64,000 bases of DNA from Prochloron sp965198675. Lineage in GTDB: Bacteria > Cyanobacteriota > Cyanobacteriia > Cyanobacteriales > Prochloraceae. Below are positions 43,955 through 52,428 of this stretch, one piece after another. The notes beneath the pieces are model-generated. The model searched no databases. It saw only the letters and a list, made by a program, of their open reading frames with translations, and was not told where the DNA came from. The stretch's first letter is position 1. Every line of letters starts with the position of its first letter. Where the stretch lies: NCBI GenBank assembly GCA_965198675.1, contig OZ240666.1, positions 4,402,001 to 4,466,000 of the forward strand. The letters run 5' to 3'. A program made the position numbers and the translations under genes.

Positions 43955-43976
43955 GGGCGCAAGGATGGTGGCGCCC
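43955..43976. repeat. Small palindrome family H, copy 1
   Basis: GGGCGC-AAGGATGGT-GGCGCCC. The reverse-oriented copy is at 49860-49881, immediately after the carA stop. Confidence 0.8.
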
Positions 43977-44000
43977 CTACAAGATACCCTAGCCCCAAAA

Positions 44001-44145
44001 CTAGCGACAGCCCAAAGATTCCCTGGTATCCACACCAGTGATAGAATTAACCCCAGAAGATTTGGAACGTCTTGGGGAGGCAATTTTTGATTTTAATGAG
44101 TCAGAAGATTTGTTAAATTATCTACAAAACCATTTTAGGGTTTGA
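44001..44145 (+). pseudogene. Chimeric relic: copied pentapeptide-gene end plus DUF4351-like tail
   Basis: 44001-44059 repeats the 3' end of the pentapeptide gene (44843-44901) with two mismatches in 59 bp. At CCCCAGAAG it joins codons for DLERLGEAIFDFNESEDLLN and YLQNHFRV stop (44143-44145), which look like the C-terminal helix of DUF4351 in Rpn-type nucleases. The rest of 43891-44235 shows no gene. Confidence 0.5.
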
Positions 44146-44235
44146 ATCATTGTCAGAAATGGTTATAATACACCCAATTAACCAATATTACTCTGATTCG
44201 ATGCTCTATAATTGCAGTTGTGAAGGATGATATGG

Positions 44236-44541
44236 TTAGTTGGGATTCTCAATACGTTTCATTCTAGTCTCTAAACGCTGTAGCTTTTCCTCTAAATCAA
44301 GATGATCTGACTCATTCGTTAAACTGTAACCAATCAGGCGATCGAGAATTTCTCGTTGACGAATAGAATGTTTGGCTAGATCGCCATACTGTTGAATTAA
44401 TTCATCGAGAACGACTTTCTGGGTTTCTTGACTTTCTTCAAATTCAAGTTGTCTTTCCTTAAGTTCCAGTTGGCTTTCTTGAAGTTCTCTTTGAACAGCC
44501 AACATTCCTTCGATGATTTTTTGCATTTCTTCAAAAGTCAT
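44236..44541 (-). CDS. Coiled-coil hypothetical protein
   Basis: The protein has 101 residues. Nearly all is heptad-patterned (QRELQESQLELKERQLEFEE; LEEKLQRLETRMKRIE), with a short break SIRQREILDRLIGYSLTNES. Common in cyanobacteria near Rpn or Uma2 genes; function is unknown. ATG 44541. GAGTGCATC precedes it; the ribosome site is weak. Confidence 0.65.
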   Translation of the reverse strand: MTFEEMQKIIEGMLAVQRELQESQLELKERQLEFEESQETQKVVLDELIQQYGDLAKHSIRQREILDRLIGYSLTNESDHLDLEEKLQRLETRMKRIENPN

Positions 44542-44842
44542 GATGCACTCCTATAGCAGTTATCAGTTACCAGCTCCTGAGGAACTCACGCCCCCAAAAT
44601 AAGATGAGAAACTTGGTAGGGAGCTGGGGGTGTGGGGTGTGGGGTCTCATATTGCCTTATATAACAAGGGTTTTAGGGGTTGTTATTCGTCAAGGCGGTG
44701 TCTCAAGCACCTTGGCGACTGCTATAAATATTTAAAACAGCCTGTATCCCTTTGATTTAAAGTATTTTAGCTATCGATCGCCTGATTTAAGATTTGGTCG
44801 AGTGAAATGTAGCCCGCAAATTGCGGGCGATAAGATGATTTA
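44542..44842. other. Intergenic, low-complexity
   Basis: 301 bp with GGGTGTGGGGTGTGGGGTCT (about 44629-44648) and CAAGGCGG / CCTTGGCGA pieces at 44691-44718. No coding potential noticed. Confidence 0.5.
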
Positions 44843-45343
44843 CTAGCGACAGCCTAAAGATTCCCGGGTATCCACACCAGTGATAGAATTAACCCCAGAA
44901 GCGCCATCGCACAGTTGCTCTACTTGGTCGAAATCTAAAATTGCATTACTGAAGTCAGTCCCAGTAACGTCAGCCCCATCAAAAGTGGAGCGCAATACAA
45001 TTGAGTCGGCAAATATAGCATCGGTCAGATTGCTATTATTGAATAGGGTAACATAGGCAAAGCCATTAGCAAAATTAATGCCCTGGAGATTGGCGTCAGT
45101 TAGATTGGTGATGCTTAAAACTGCACCCCGCATGTCAGCATTGGTTAAATTTGCCTCTTCCAGTCTGACTTTACTAAAATTCGCCTCTTTCAAATCTTGA
45201 CCCGATAAATCCTCACCTCGCAGATCCACGTCCTCAAAAGTAGCAGTAATAGTGGCAGCACTTTGTGCTAATGCGGTCTGAGGGTATAATAGCAGAGTGA
45301 GTGCCAAAAGATATGCAGCAGTTAGTCGGAAAAAGTATTTCAT
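44843..45343 (-). CDS. Secreted pentapeptide-repeat protein
   Basis: The protein has 166 residues. Signal peptide MKYFFRLTAAYLLALTLLLY, cleavage probably after AQSA. Residues 40-120 are A(D/N)LxX repeats (LSGQDLKEANFSKVRLEEAN; TNADMRGAVLSITNLTDANL), giving a right-handed beta-helix. C-terminal CDGASGVNSITGVDTRESLG with two Cys, likely a disulphide. Exported to periplasm or thylakoid lumen; function is unknown. Its last 59 bp are duplicated at 44001-44059. Confidence 0.88.
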   Translation of the reverse strand: MKYFFRLTAAYLLALTLLLYPQTALAQSAATITATFEDVDLRGEDLSGQDLKEANFSKVRLEEANLTNADMRGAVLSITNLTDANLQGINFANGFAYVTLFNNSNLTDAIFADSIVLRSTFDGADVTGTDFSNAILDFDQVEQLCDGASGVNSITGVDTRESLGCR

Positions 45344-45424
45344 TTAAAATTCATTGCAGGTAGCACTCTTGATTTTAAGATAAAAGGTTCGCGCAAAGGC
45401 GCAAAGGCGCAAAGAATAATCAAA

Positions 45425-46450
45425 ATGGTACACAATTTACTGCAACAGCTACTGGATAAAGAATCCCTCACCAGGGAGCAGGCGTCCCAGTTAATGGTAG
45501 CTTGGCTACAAGATGAAATTCCCCCGGTGCTATCAGGAGGTATTTTAGCTGCTATCCAAGCTAAAGGAGTCTCAGCCTCGGAATTGACGGGGATGGCTGA
45601 GGTTCTCCAAGGTCAGTCTTTACAGGGAGAGACTATTACCCATTCCGAACCGGTTATTGATACCTGCGGTACAGGGGGAGATGGAGCTTCCACTTTCAAT
45701 ATCTCTACTGCTGTGGCTTTTGTTGCTGCTGCTGCTGGAGTAAAAGTGGCTAAACACGGGAATCGCTCTGCTTCTAGTAAGGTGGGTTCGGCAGACGTGC
45801 TGGAATATCTGGGAGTAAATCTCTCTGCTCCCTATGAACAAGTGAAAGCAGCTTTGGAAGAGGTAGGAATAACCTTCTTATTCGCTCCCGGTTGGCACCC
45901 GGCTATGAAAGCAGTGGCCCCTCTGCGACGTACTTTGAAGGTGCGCACGGTATTTAATCTCCTCGGACCTCTGGTGAATCCCTTGCGCCCCACAGGTCAA
46001 GTAATAGGGGTATATGACCCCCAATTTTTAACTAATATAGCCACTGCTTTGAATCAATTAGGAACCCCGAAAGCTATTGTGCTTTATGGTAGGGAGAAAC
46101 TGGACGAAGGTGGATTGGGGGATACCACTGACCTGGCTGTACTGAGGGGGGGTGAGGTAAAATTAAGTAGCGTCAACCCCACTGCATTAGGGTTAACAAA
46201 AGCGCCTATTATAGCTTTAAGGGGTGGTGAGGTGGAAGAAAATGCAACCATTCTCCGTAATGTTTTACAGGGTAAGGGAACCGCTGCCCAGCAGGATGTA
46301 GTAGCTTTGAATGCTTCCTTCGCCTTGCAAGTAGGGAAGGTTGTGCCCTGGGGAGACCATCTTGCAGGAATTGCTAAAGCAAGGGAAATTCTGGCAGCTG
46401 GTGCAGCTTGGATTAAGTTTGAGGAGCTAACTCATTGTTTACATCAATAA
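45425..46450 (+). CDS. trpD: Anthranilate phosphoribosyltransferase
   Basis: The protein has 341 residues. PRPP/Mg motif DTCGTGGDGASTFNIST, KHGNRSASSKVGSADVLE and the FLFAPGWHPAMKAVAPLRRT loop are diagnostic. Second step of tryptophan synthesis. Not linked to other trp genes here, as usual in cyanobacteria. Preceded by GCGCAAAG tandem units at about 45391-45414. Confidence 0.97.
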   Translation: MVHNLLQQLLDKESLTREQASQLMVAWLQDEIPPVLSGGILAAIQAKGVSASELTGMAEVLQGQSLQGETITHSEPVIDTCGTGGDGASTFNISTAVAFVAAAAGVKVAKHGNRSASSKVGSADVLEYLGVNLSAPYEQVKAALEEVGITFLFAPGWHPAMKAVAPLRRTLKVRTVFNLLGPLVNPLRPTGQVIGVYDPQFLTNIATALNQLGTPKAIVLYGREKLDEGGLGDTTDLAVLRGGEVKLSSVNPTALGLTKAPIIALRGGEVEENATILRNVLQGKGTAAQQDVVALNASFALQVGKVVPWGDHLAGIAKAREILAAGAAWIKFEELTHCLHQ

Positions 46451-46454
46451 ATGA

Positions 46455-46556
46455 TTAATGATGTTGTTCGGTATCAAAGCTTACTTCAACCTCAATTTCA
46501 CCATAGCTTTGCAACAAATCTTGTAGGATAGTTTGATAACGCGCTAGTTTTTCCAT
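46455..46556 (-). pseudogene. xisI relic (5' end only)
   Basis: MEKLARYQTILQDLLQSYGE, then IEVEVSFDTEQHH and a stop. Matches the XisI start (MxKLxxYxxIIxxLLxxY...FDxExxHYQ). XisI is normally about 110 residues. It overlaps the end of the xisH relic, the normal xisHI layout. Confidence 0.65.
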
Positions 46557-46780
46557 ATTACTATTTTCTGAGGAATAACATCGTAAACCAAAAGTTTGAG
46601 ATGATTTTCTTTTATTATAGTTTTGGTAAAATCAAGCTTCTGATTGCAGAGGTATAAGCAAGGAAACTTTGGACTTCAACGGCAATTTTGTCACCTTGGC
46701 GCTCAGCAGCAATAATACGCTCTGTACCTAAGTCAATTTCCAAATCAACTCCCCCATTTTCAACCCTACATTCGGCGCGT
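46544..46780 (-). pseudogene. xisH relic
   Basis: Fragments VDLEIDLGTERIIAAERQGD, KIAVEVQSFLAYTSAIRS and, in another frame, KLLVYDVIPQKIVIWKN with a stop. These match the middle and C-terminus of XisH (fdxN excision-controlling family, endonuclease-like fold). The 5' third is missing and at least two frame breaks occur. Confidence 0.65.
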
Positions 46781-46849
46781 TGGCTAGGAGGACAAAAAAT
46801 AATATTTTTGACAATTGGGACTGAGGAACTGTAAGATCTGTTGTTGTCA

Positions 46850-47243
46850 TTGATTGAGCTTGATGAGGCTTTTCACGCCATCGATCTCAGCTTCGACCTC
46901 GCCAAAAGAGCCACAATGGAGGTTACTTCGTTCCGAATAACCGTTGTTCGAGTCCGTAGGATGATGCTTTCTACCGGGTTTCGCGGGGGGTGCTGTAGGT
47001 CACCATGGTCGTTGCCTACGCCCTAGCCTTGGCTTTTTGGCCCCAGTGTGTCAACCTGATTTCACTGGTTCTGAGTTACGACAGGTCTACCACATCTTCG
47101 CTTGCGCTATCCTTAGACTCCTGCCCGACGGGATTCCGCTTTAGGCTAACAGTTACCGCCGCTTTACGCTGTTGATAGCCAGTCTCAAACGTAGGGGTGA
47201 TGCTGTCACTCCAGCACCAGGAGGGCAGGACTTTCACCTGCAC
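46850..47243 (-). ncRNA. Group II intron-like RNA, 5' half
   Basis: Reading (-) from 47243: GTGCAGGTGAAAGTCCTGCC, then long paired segments (GGCTATC...GCGTAAAGCGGCGG...CCGTCGGGC). A 5' GTGYG-like start with a CAGGTGAAAGTCCTG hairpin is typical for bacterial group II introns. No maturase ORF and no domain V of the GAGCCGTATG...GTACGGTTC type were found between here and the xisH relic, so only the 5' part may remain. Another structured RNA remains possible. Confidence 0.35.
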
Positions 47244-47516
47244 GGTTATTCAGTTACAAGGTGAAACACCTTGCCACTTGTCCCTGAACGTGATATGCTT
47301 TTTCAAGCAACTTACAGGTTCATTTAAAGTGAAGGAATCACACACCTTGCGCTCCAGTCGGATGCTTTGGGCTTGACGATAAGCGTTTTTAGCTCAACCG
47401 ACAGAGCGCACCGCTGAGCTTAAGGCCGTTAGGCAGGAAGGAGCTGTGGTATGCCTCAAATTGGCTTGAGGTGTTTGGTCTGTAGGTAATAAACGAATTC
47501 AAAGGAGATTCTCATT

Positions 47517-47909
47517 GTGATTGGACACATCAGAAGAGTAGGAAAGAATTTAGCTTTGGTTGTGCTTGGGTTACTACTTTCGTTTTCAGCAGTACCATTT
47601 GCTTGGGCTGCTACAGATATTGGTGTTCAAACCTTCCGAGCAACGCGAGAGTTCACCGGAGTTGATTCCTGCGGTGAGAGAGTACGTCAAGAAGATGAAG
47701 CGCGAACTGCATGTAAAGAAAAAGTAAGGGATCTATATGGCTCAGTCCCTTCAATCAGTCTCGTTACAGATCCACCTCAATTTTCAGGTGACTCTAGTCA
47801 GAAAACAGATTGCAAAGGAGGCAATGTCCTAGGTGTTTGCATTGATCCGGTAAGGAGATGTGATGGCAAGGTCGATGTGACTTGCGAGATGTCTGTTATC
47901 TTTCCGTAG
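47517..47909 (+). CDS. Cys-rich secreted hypothetical protein
   Basis: The protein has 130 residues. Start GTG 47517 with AAAGGAGATTCTC upstream. Signal peptide NLALVVLGLLLSFSAVPFAW, cleavage after AWA. Mature part holds seven Cys (DSCGERV, RTACKEKV, TDCKGG, GVCIDP, RRCDG, VTCEM region), suggesting disulphides in the periplasm. Family not recognised. Isolated gene with its own leader. Confidence 0.7.
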   Translation: MIGHIRRVGKNLALVVLGLLLSFSAVPFAWAATDIGVQTFRATREFTGVDSCGERVRQEDEARTACKEKVRDLYGSVPSISLVTDPPQFSGDSSQKTDCKGGNVLGVCIDPVRRCDGKVDVTCEMSVIFP

Positions 47910-48047
47910 AATGGCTTCGGAGGCTGCTTGAAAAGTACTCACGGTGCGTTGACAAATGTCGAGAATTAGGACTTCAGATTACATCCTTTACTGTCATTAG
48001 GGTTTAAACAAGCCTAACTAGTGCATGCACCCGATGCGCAGGATTTC

Positions 48048-48067
48048 AAAGCCTCTGAGCTTTTTTT
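48048..48067 (+). terminator. Weak Rho-independent terminator-like hairpin
   Basis: AAAGC-CTCTGA-GCTTT followed by TTTT, about 140 bp after the Cys-rich protein gene. The stem is only 5 bp, so the call is tentative. Confidence 0.35.
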
Positions 48068-48220
48068 AAGCCTTCGTGCGCACGGGTGATGCTCAATCGT
48101 TAACTGCTATTCTTTTTAAGGTTTCTAGCTGAAGTTGAAAGTTTGGAAGTTTTGAGAGATTTGGGTTTGGAGATAGGGGTCGATCGTTCCTATTTTTCCA
48201 AGTCAAAGCCTTGAGTTATT

Positions 48221-48382
48221 TCAAAGTTTTCTGCCAGAATTCAGGAGCCGTGGAAGTTTGAGGTTAGTCTGTGTGCTAATTAACCTAGGTGAAGAGGTCG
48301 CCCCTTCCACAATTCCTGCGACGATCCCCAGGTGGTCGATATCTTTTACGTCGATGCTGGGGTTGGTTGTTGAATGGTTCAT
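48221..48382 (-). pseudogene. IS transposase relic (DUF4277 start)
   Basis: ATG 48382: MNHSTTNPSIDVKDIDHLGI, then VAGIVEGATSSPRLIS. The motif IxVKDIDHLGIVAGIVD is the N-terminal DUF4277 domain of IS1634-type transposases common in cyanobacteria. After VEG the sequence diverges and stops at 48221. The surrounding gap 47910-48701 otherwise holds only repeats (48573-48612 family E and CTGGTAACTG units at 48629-48662). Confidence 0.65.
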
Positions 48383-48572
48383 GGTTCTAAATTCTTCATG
48401 TTTTTTCTAATTCTAACTCTTTTTACAACAATCTGCCGAATGTAGATTTAACTCCAGGGGATCATGGGTTATCTTCCACTGCTCTTTGATTAAAGCATTT
48501 TTGACACATTCGTGAAATTTGTCTTTAACCATAGGATTTAGAGTTTCATTTTTCCTATATTAACCGCAGATA

Positions 48573-48612
48573 ATTGCGCAAGCTTTGCGCAAGCAACCGC
48601 CCTTGGCGGGAG
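48573..48612. repeat. Family E repeat, copy 2
   Basis: TTGCGCAAGC-TTTGCGCAAGCAACCGCC-CTTGGCGGG. Perfect TTGCGCAA-GC-TTTGCGCAA-like inverted core, then the GCAACCGCCCTTGGCG block shared with 50148-50183 and 59289-59334. Confidence 0.85.
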
Positions 48613-48701
48613 CAGATAAACGCGGATAACTGGTAACTGCTCACTGGTAACTGATAACTGCTATTATTGAGGTTGTATAGATTTTACAAGAATAACTAAC
48701 T

Positions 48702-49859
48702 ATGCTTTTTACAGCTAAACCAGCTCTTTTAGTTCTCGCCGATGGTACTTGTTATGAAGGAAAGTCCTTCGGTGCTGAGGGTACTGCTCTGGGGGAAGTG
48801 GTATTTAATACGGGAATGACCGGTTATCAGGAAGTACTGACAGATCCCAGTTATTGTGGACAAATCGTTACTTTTACCTGTCCAGAATTAGGAAATACAG
48901 GAGTTAATCCAGAGGATGAAGAGTCAGATAAACCTCAAATCAAAGCAGTGATTGCTCGCAATATCCCCCGTCGTCCCAGTAACTGGCGTTCCACTGGGTC
49001 TCTATCGGACTACCTGGTAGAATATGGCATCCCAGGAATTTATGGCATCGATACTCGGGCTTTGACGAGGAAAATTCGTTCTGTTGGGGCTATGAATGGG
49101 GGTATTTCTACAGAAATTCTCGACCCAGAAGAGTTACTTGCTCAAGTAAAAGAAGCACCCAATATGGCAGGATTAAATTTGGTAGAGCAAGTCACTACCA
49201 GGGAAGTGTACGAGTGGTTGGAACCTACAGATACCCATTGGGAGTTTCCCTCAGTGTCCAATAAGAGTAATGATGATGAAGTGCTAACTGTAGTAGCAAT
49301 TGATTTTGGGATTAAACGGAATATTCTCAAACGTTTAGCTAGTTATGGCTGTCGGGTTATCGTCGTGCCAGGAAATGCCACTCCAGCAGAAGTTTTACAG
49401 TACAACCCCGATGGGATTTTCCTCTCCAACGGTCCTGGTGACCCGGCAGCAGTTACCTCGGGAGTTGAAACTGTCAAAGCTTTGCTCAAGGAAAAGAAAC
49501 CTATCTTTGGTATTTGTATGGGACATCAAATTATTAGTTTGTCCTTGGGGGCTACTACCTTTAAGCTTAAGTTTGGCCATCGGGGTTTAAACCAACCCGC
49601 TGGAACCCCCAAGGGGGGATCTTCCGCTTTAGAGCAACGGGTAGAAATTACCAGTCAGAATCACGGTTTTGCTGTGGATGGGGATTCTTTAAGTCCAGAT
49701 GTTCAGATTACTCATCTTAACCTGAATGACCGTACTGTGGCAGGATTGCGTCATAAAACATTACCTTTCTTCTCAGTACAATATCATCCTGAAGCTAGCC
49801 CGGGTCCTCATGATGCTGACTATTTATTTCCCCAGTTTGTTAGTTTAATGAGAGGGTAG
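48702..49859 (+). CDS. carA: Carbamoyl-phosphate synthase small subunit
   Basis: The protein has 385 residues. N-terminal ALLVLADGTCYEGKSFGAEG and GYQEVLTDPSYCGQIVTF. Class I glutamine amidotransferase triad: Cys in IFGICMGHQIISLSLGA, His and Glu in FFSVQYHPEASPGPHDADY. Supplies ammonia to CarB for arginine and pyrimidine synthesis. carB is not adjacent, normal for cyanobacteria. Confidence 0.97.
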   Translation: MLFTAKPALLVLADGTCYEGKSFGAEGTALGEVVFNTGMTGYQEVLTDPSYCGQIVTFTCPELGNTGVNPEDEESDKPQIKAVIARNIPRRPSNWRSTGSLSDYLVEYGIPGIYGIDTRALTRKIRSVGAMNGGISTEILDPEELLAQVKEAPNMAGLNLVEQVTTREVYEWLEPTDTHWEFPSVSNKSNDDEVLTVVAIDFGIKRNILKRLASYGCRVIVVPGNATPAEVLQYNPDGIFLSNGPGDPAAVTSGVETVKALLKEKKPIFGICMGHQIISLSLGATTFKLKFGHRGLNQPAGTPKGGSSALEQRVEITSQNHGFAVDGDSLSPDVQITHLNLNDRTVAGLRHKTLPFFSVQYHPEASPGPHDADYLFPQFVSLMRG

Positions 49860-49881
49860 GGGCGCCACCATCCTTGCGCCC
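49860..49881. repeat. Small palindrome family H, copy 2
   Basis: GGGCGCC-ACCATCCTT-GCGCCC starts at the last base of the carA stop region; inverse of 43955-43976. Confidence 0.75.
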
Positions 49882-49890
49882 GGTTCGTAG

Positions 49891-49953
49891 GGTGGGCAAT
49901 TTGGATAACTTGTGGTACTCTTAATATGAGAGAAAATGCTTGATTGCCCACCA
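49891..49953. repeat. Inverted repeat family C (GGTGGGCAAT), copy 1
   Basis: GGTGGGCAAT-TTGGATAACTTGTGGT ... AATATGAGAG ... ATTGCCCACC. Copies at 50821-50880 (near-identical middle) and 51588-51650 (different middle). The rest of 49954-50313 holds a family E repeat, CTGGTAA units (50279-50305) and a short coding-like relic LGFNLGIPIKTFVQLARRAG near 50073-50140. Confidence 0.8.
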
Positions 49954-50147
49954 GACCAGATAGGAAGGGTTTCGCGCAAAGTAGCCGCTCGAAAGACTCG
50001 CAGAGAGCGCAAAGACGCAAAGGGGGTAAGTCACTGTTAACTGTCTATGCTATGCTATTATTATAGCTAGGATTTAATCTGGGTATTCCTATTAAAACAT
50101 TTGTACAATTAGCCCGTAGAGCAGGAATTAATTTAGCAGTTACCAGG

Positions 50148-50183
50148 ACGCCAAGGGCGGTTGCTTGCGCAAAGCTTGCGCAA
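50148..50183. repeat. Family E repeat, copy 3
   Basis: GACGCCAAGGGCGGTTGC-TTGCGCAAAGCTTGCGCAA, opposite orientation to 48573-48612. It follows the relic reading INLAVTR. Confidence 0.85.
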
Positions 50184-50313
50184 TAGTAGGGGCACCGTCG
50201 ATGACGCTGCCCGTACCTCGTACCATGAATGTTCTTCTTTGGGTCTGAGCCCCCCACCAAATTAACGCATCATACGCCTGGTAACTGGTAACTGGTAACT
50301 GGTCACTGATTGA

Positions 50314-50730
50314 GATTCCTCTGTAGCCACTCCTCCGCGTCCTACTCCCCCTCCCACTGAGAGGTTAACTGCTAGACAGTTTTTTGACAGAGCTGATGAT
50401 AAACGTGAAAAAGGTGATAATCAGGGGGCGATTGAAGATTACACCCAAGCGATTAGACTAAAACCAGACTTTGCTCATGCCTACTACAACAGGGGTAATG
50501 CTCGCGGGAAATTAGGAGACTATGAGGGGGCGATTGAAGATTACACCCAAGTGATTAGACTAAAACCAGACTTTGCTCATGCCTACTACAACAGGGGTAA
50601 TGCTCGCAGGAAATTAGGAGACTATGAGGGGGCGATCGCAGATTTGCGCAGAGCAGCTAACCTATTTCTAGAGCAAAGAGACACCGAAGGCTATCAGCAC
50701 GCACTCAACCAAATCCGAAGCCTAGAGTAG
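50314..50730 (+). pseudogene. TPR protein lacking its 5' end
   Basis: The frame is open from 50314 to TAG 50730 with no ATG, GTG or TTG start near the beginning. Encodes RLTARQFFDRADDKREKGDN, then two TPR units whose DNA is nearly identical (102-bp tandem repeat, about 50430-50531 and 50532-50633: AIEDYTQAIRLKPDFAHAYY). It ends LNQIRSLE, matching the end of the next TPR relic (LNQIRELE). Its signal peptide part appears lost; compare MIKFPNTAVFIGTTALIL at 51733. Confidence 0.65.
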
Positions 50731-50820
50731 GGTGCGAAGGCATAAGCACCTAAAGCCGTAGGTTTGGTTGCCCAAAGGCTTTGATCCCGCCCCCCTTAAC
50801 AAGGGGGAAGCCAGTTCATA

Positions 50821-50880
50821 GGTGGGCAATTTGGATAACTTGTGGTGTTAATATGAGAGTCAATGCTTTATTGCCCACCA
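50821..50880. repeat. Inverted repeat family C, copy 2
   Basis: GGTGGGCAATTTGGATAACT ... ATATGAGAGTCAATGC ... ATTGCCCACC. Same middle as copy 1 at 49891-49953. Confidence 0.85.
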
Positions 50881-50926
50881 GACCAGTAGGGGCGCAACTT
50901 AAATGAGGTTAACAGCTTCGTTTCTG

Positions 50927-50956
50927 ACCCGCCCGGGAATAAATTGCTGGCTCATA
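50927..50956. repeat. Shared motif GAATAAATTGCTGGCTCATA, copy 1
   Basis: ACCCGCCCGG then GAATAAATTGCTGGCTCATA. The same 28-29 bp stands at 63922-63950. Possibly the end of a mobile element. Confidence 0.7.
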
Positions 50957-50966
50957 GGTCAAGTTA

Positions 50967-51189
50967 TCACCCCTTAACGTGGTAAGCTGTAATAGCAATC
51001 TTCCCATCAGGACTGTAAATAGCCTCAATTCTCCGAAAACTACCATGAGACCACCATACCTTGAGCCGCTTTCCCTGAGCAGGTGCAGTACCAACCTTTG
51101 TATAGCCCGCCTGCAAAAGCAAGCCATCAAACTCAGCAGCGGGTAGGGTTTTGGATGTAATTTGAGGAATACCGCTTATCGAGGGTCAT
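50967..51189 (-). pseudogene. Small hypothetical protein, frameshift near start
   Basis: One frame reads IPQITSKTLPAAEFDGLLLQ, AGYTKVGTAPAQGKRLKVWW, SHGSFRRIEAIYSPDGKIAI and TAYHVKG, stop at 50967. It has coding character and a plausible start MTLDKR at ATG 51189, but one base shift separates the start from this frame. Short cyanobacterial proteins ending IEAIYSPxxxVAITAYHV are known to me only as hypotheticals. Confidence 0.5.
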
Positions 51190-51258
51190 AGTCACCTCGA
51201 TAGGTCGTGAAAATTCGGTAACCTGGGAGCACGAGGGCAACCCCCGCAATGCTATGGA

Positions 51259-51456
51259 TCACACCAGGATAATTACTTTCAGCCACACTTCCCCCAATGC
51301 CATACCCCAGCAGCCAACCCAAGCATAAAATCCAGGAATTAGAGCATCAATACTATAGGCAATATTCCGACGTCCATGAGTAAAAGTTAGTTCTACCTCA
51401 CGGAGAGAGTCACCAGCAGTAGGTTTTAGTTTAGAATTAAACACAAGATTTTCCAA
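51259..51456 (-). CDS. Unrecognised small protein
   Basis: The protein has 65 residues: MENLVFNSKLKPTAGDSLRE, VELTFTHGRRNIAYSIDALI, PGFYAWVGCWGMALGEVWLK. Same strand as, and 69 bp upstream of, the small protein above, so the two may have been a pair. Codon usage looks ordinary in the first half. Possibly a decayed protein. Function unknown. Confidence 0.35.
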   Translation of the reverse strand: MENLVFNSKLKPTAGDSLREVELTFTHGRRNIAYSIDALIPGFYAWVGCWGMALGEVWLKVIILV

Positions 51457-51587
51457 CTAGGCTATGATATTATTATAATATTATTGACGGTTCATTGACA
51501 AAGATCAGCACCCCACGAAGTCAGCGACGAGGCTTCGTGGACTTTGATGACAAGTGATTTTGCGATTTACGGTACCCGATGCGGGTT

Positions 51588-51650
51588 TGGTGGGCAATAA
51601 TCAATTTACTGTTCATAAAGGGTACCAAACGTTGTGCCAATTGCCCACCC
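51588..51650. repeat. Inverted repeat family C, copy 3
   Basis: TGGTGGGCAATAATCA ... TGCCAATTGCCCACC. Arms as in copies 1 and 2; the middle is different (TTACTGTTCATAAAGGGTAC). Confidence 0.65.
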
Positions 51651-52224
51651 TACTGACTATTCGGCGGATAAATCCGCTACCCATTTTCATCGACCCTCGA
51701 AGAGACGGAGTTTCCAACGAAGGGAGTTCTTCATGATAAAATTTCCGAACACCGCAGTTTTCATAGGTACAACAGCCCTAATTTTGGTACAACCTCCAAG
51801 TTATTCTCCTGGTGAAGTGGTAGGGTTTAAGAGGAATAACAGTTATTCTATTGCTCAAACTGAGGGATTAACTGCTACACAGTTCTTTGAAAGAGCAAAG
51901 AATAAATATGAACAAGGTGATTATCAGGGAGCGATCGCCGATTATACTCAAGCGATTAGACTAAACCAGAACTATGTTGTAGCTTAAAAAAATAGGGGAA
52001 ATGCTCGCTATAATTTAGGAGATAAGCAGAGAGCCATCGCCGATTACACTGCTGAAACCAAATTTCCCTGAAGCCTACTATAACAGGGGTTTAGCTCACA
52101 GTGCTTTGGGAGACTTACAGGAAGCGATCGCCGATTACAATCAGGTGATTAAACTAGATCCAAAAAATATTGCAGCCTACAATAATAGGGGTTCTATTCG
52201 CAATAAATTAGGAGACTCCCATGG

Positions 52225-52252
52225 GGCGATCTGGCGGGTACGCCAGATCGCC
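52225..52252. repeat. Very small palindrome, family F, copy 2, in a HIP1-like site
   Basis: GGCGATCTGGCG-GGTA-CGCCAGATCGCC, a 12-bp perfect stem. Neighbouring TPR units read GGGGCGATCGCCGATT (GAIADF); here the same spot reads GAI-WRVRQI-ADF. So 18-20 bp with a GATC duplication entered the HIP1 octamer GCGATCGC, keeping frame. Confidence 0.85.
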
Positions 52253-52428
52253 GATTTCACTGAAGCTATTAGAATAAAACCACACTTTGCTATAGCTTAC
52301 AATAATAGGGGGAATGCTCGGAGGAAGTTAGGAGACTTCCAGGGGGCGATCTCTGATTACACTTCTGCTATTAGACTATACCCAAACTATGCTAATGCGT
52401 ACAATAATAGGGGTATTGCTCGCTATGA

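Noticed and set aside
46841..47026. Protein gene on the plus strand
   Set aside because: Low-quality frame with RMMLSTGFRGGCCRSP-like composition; the opposite strand looks like structured RNA.
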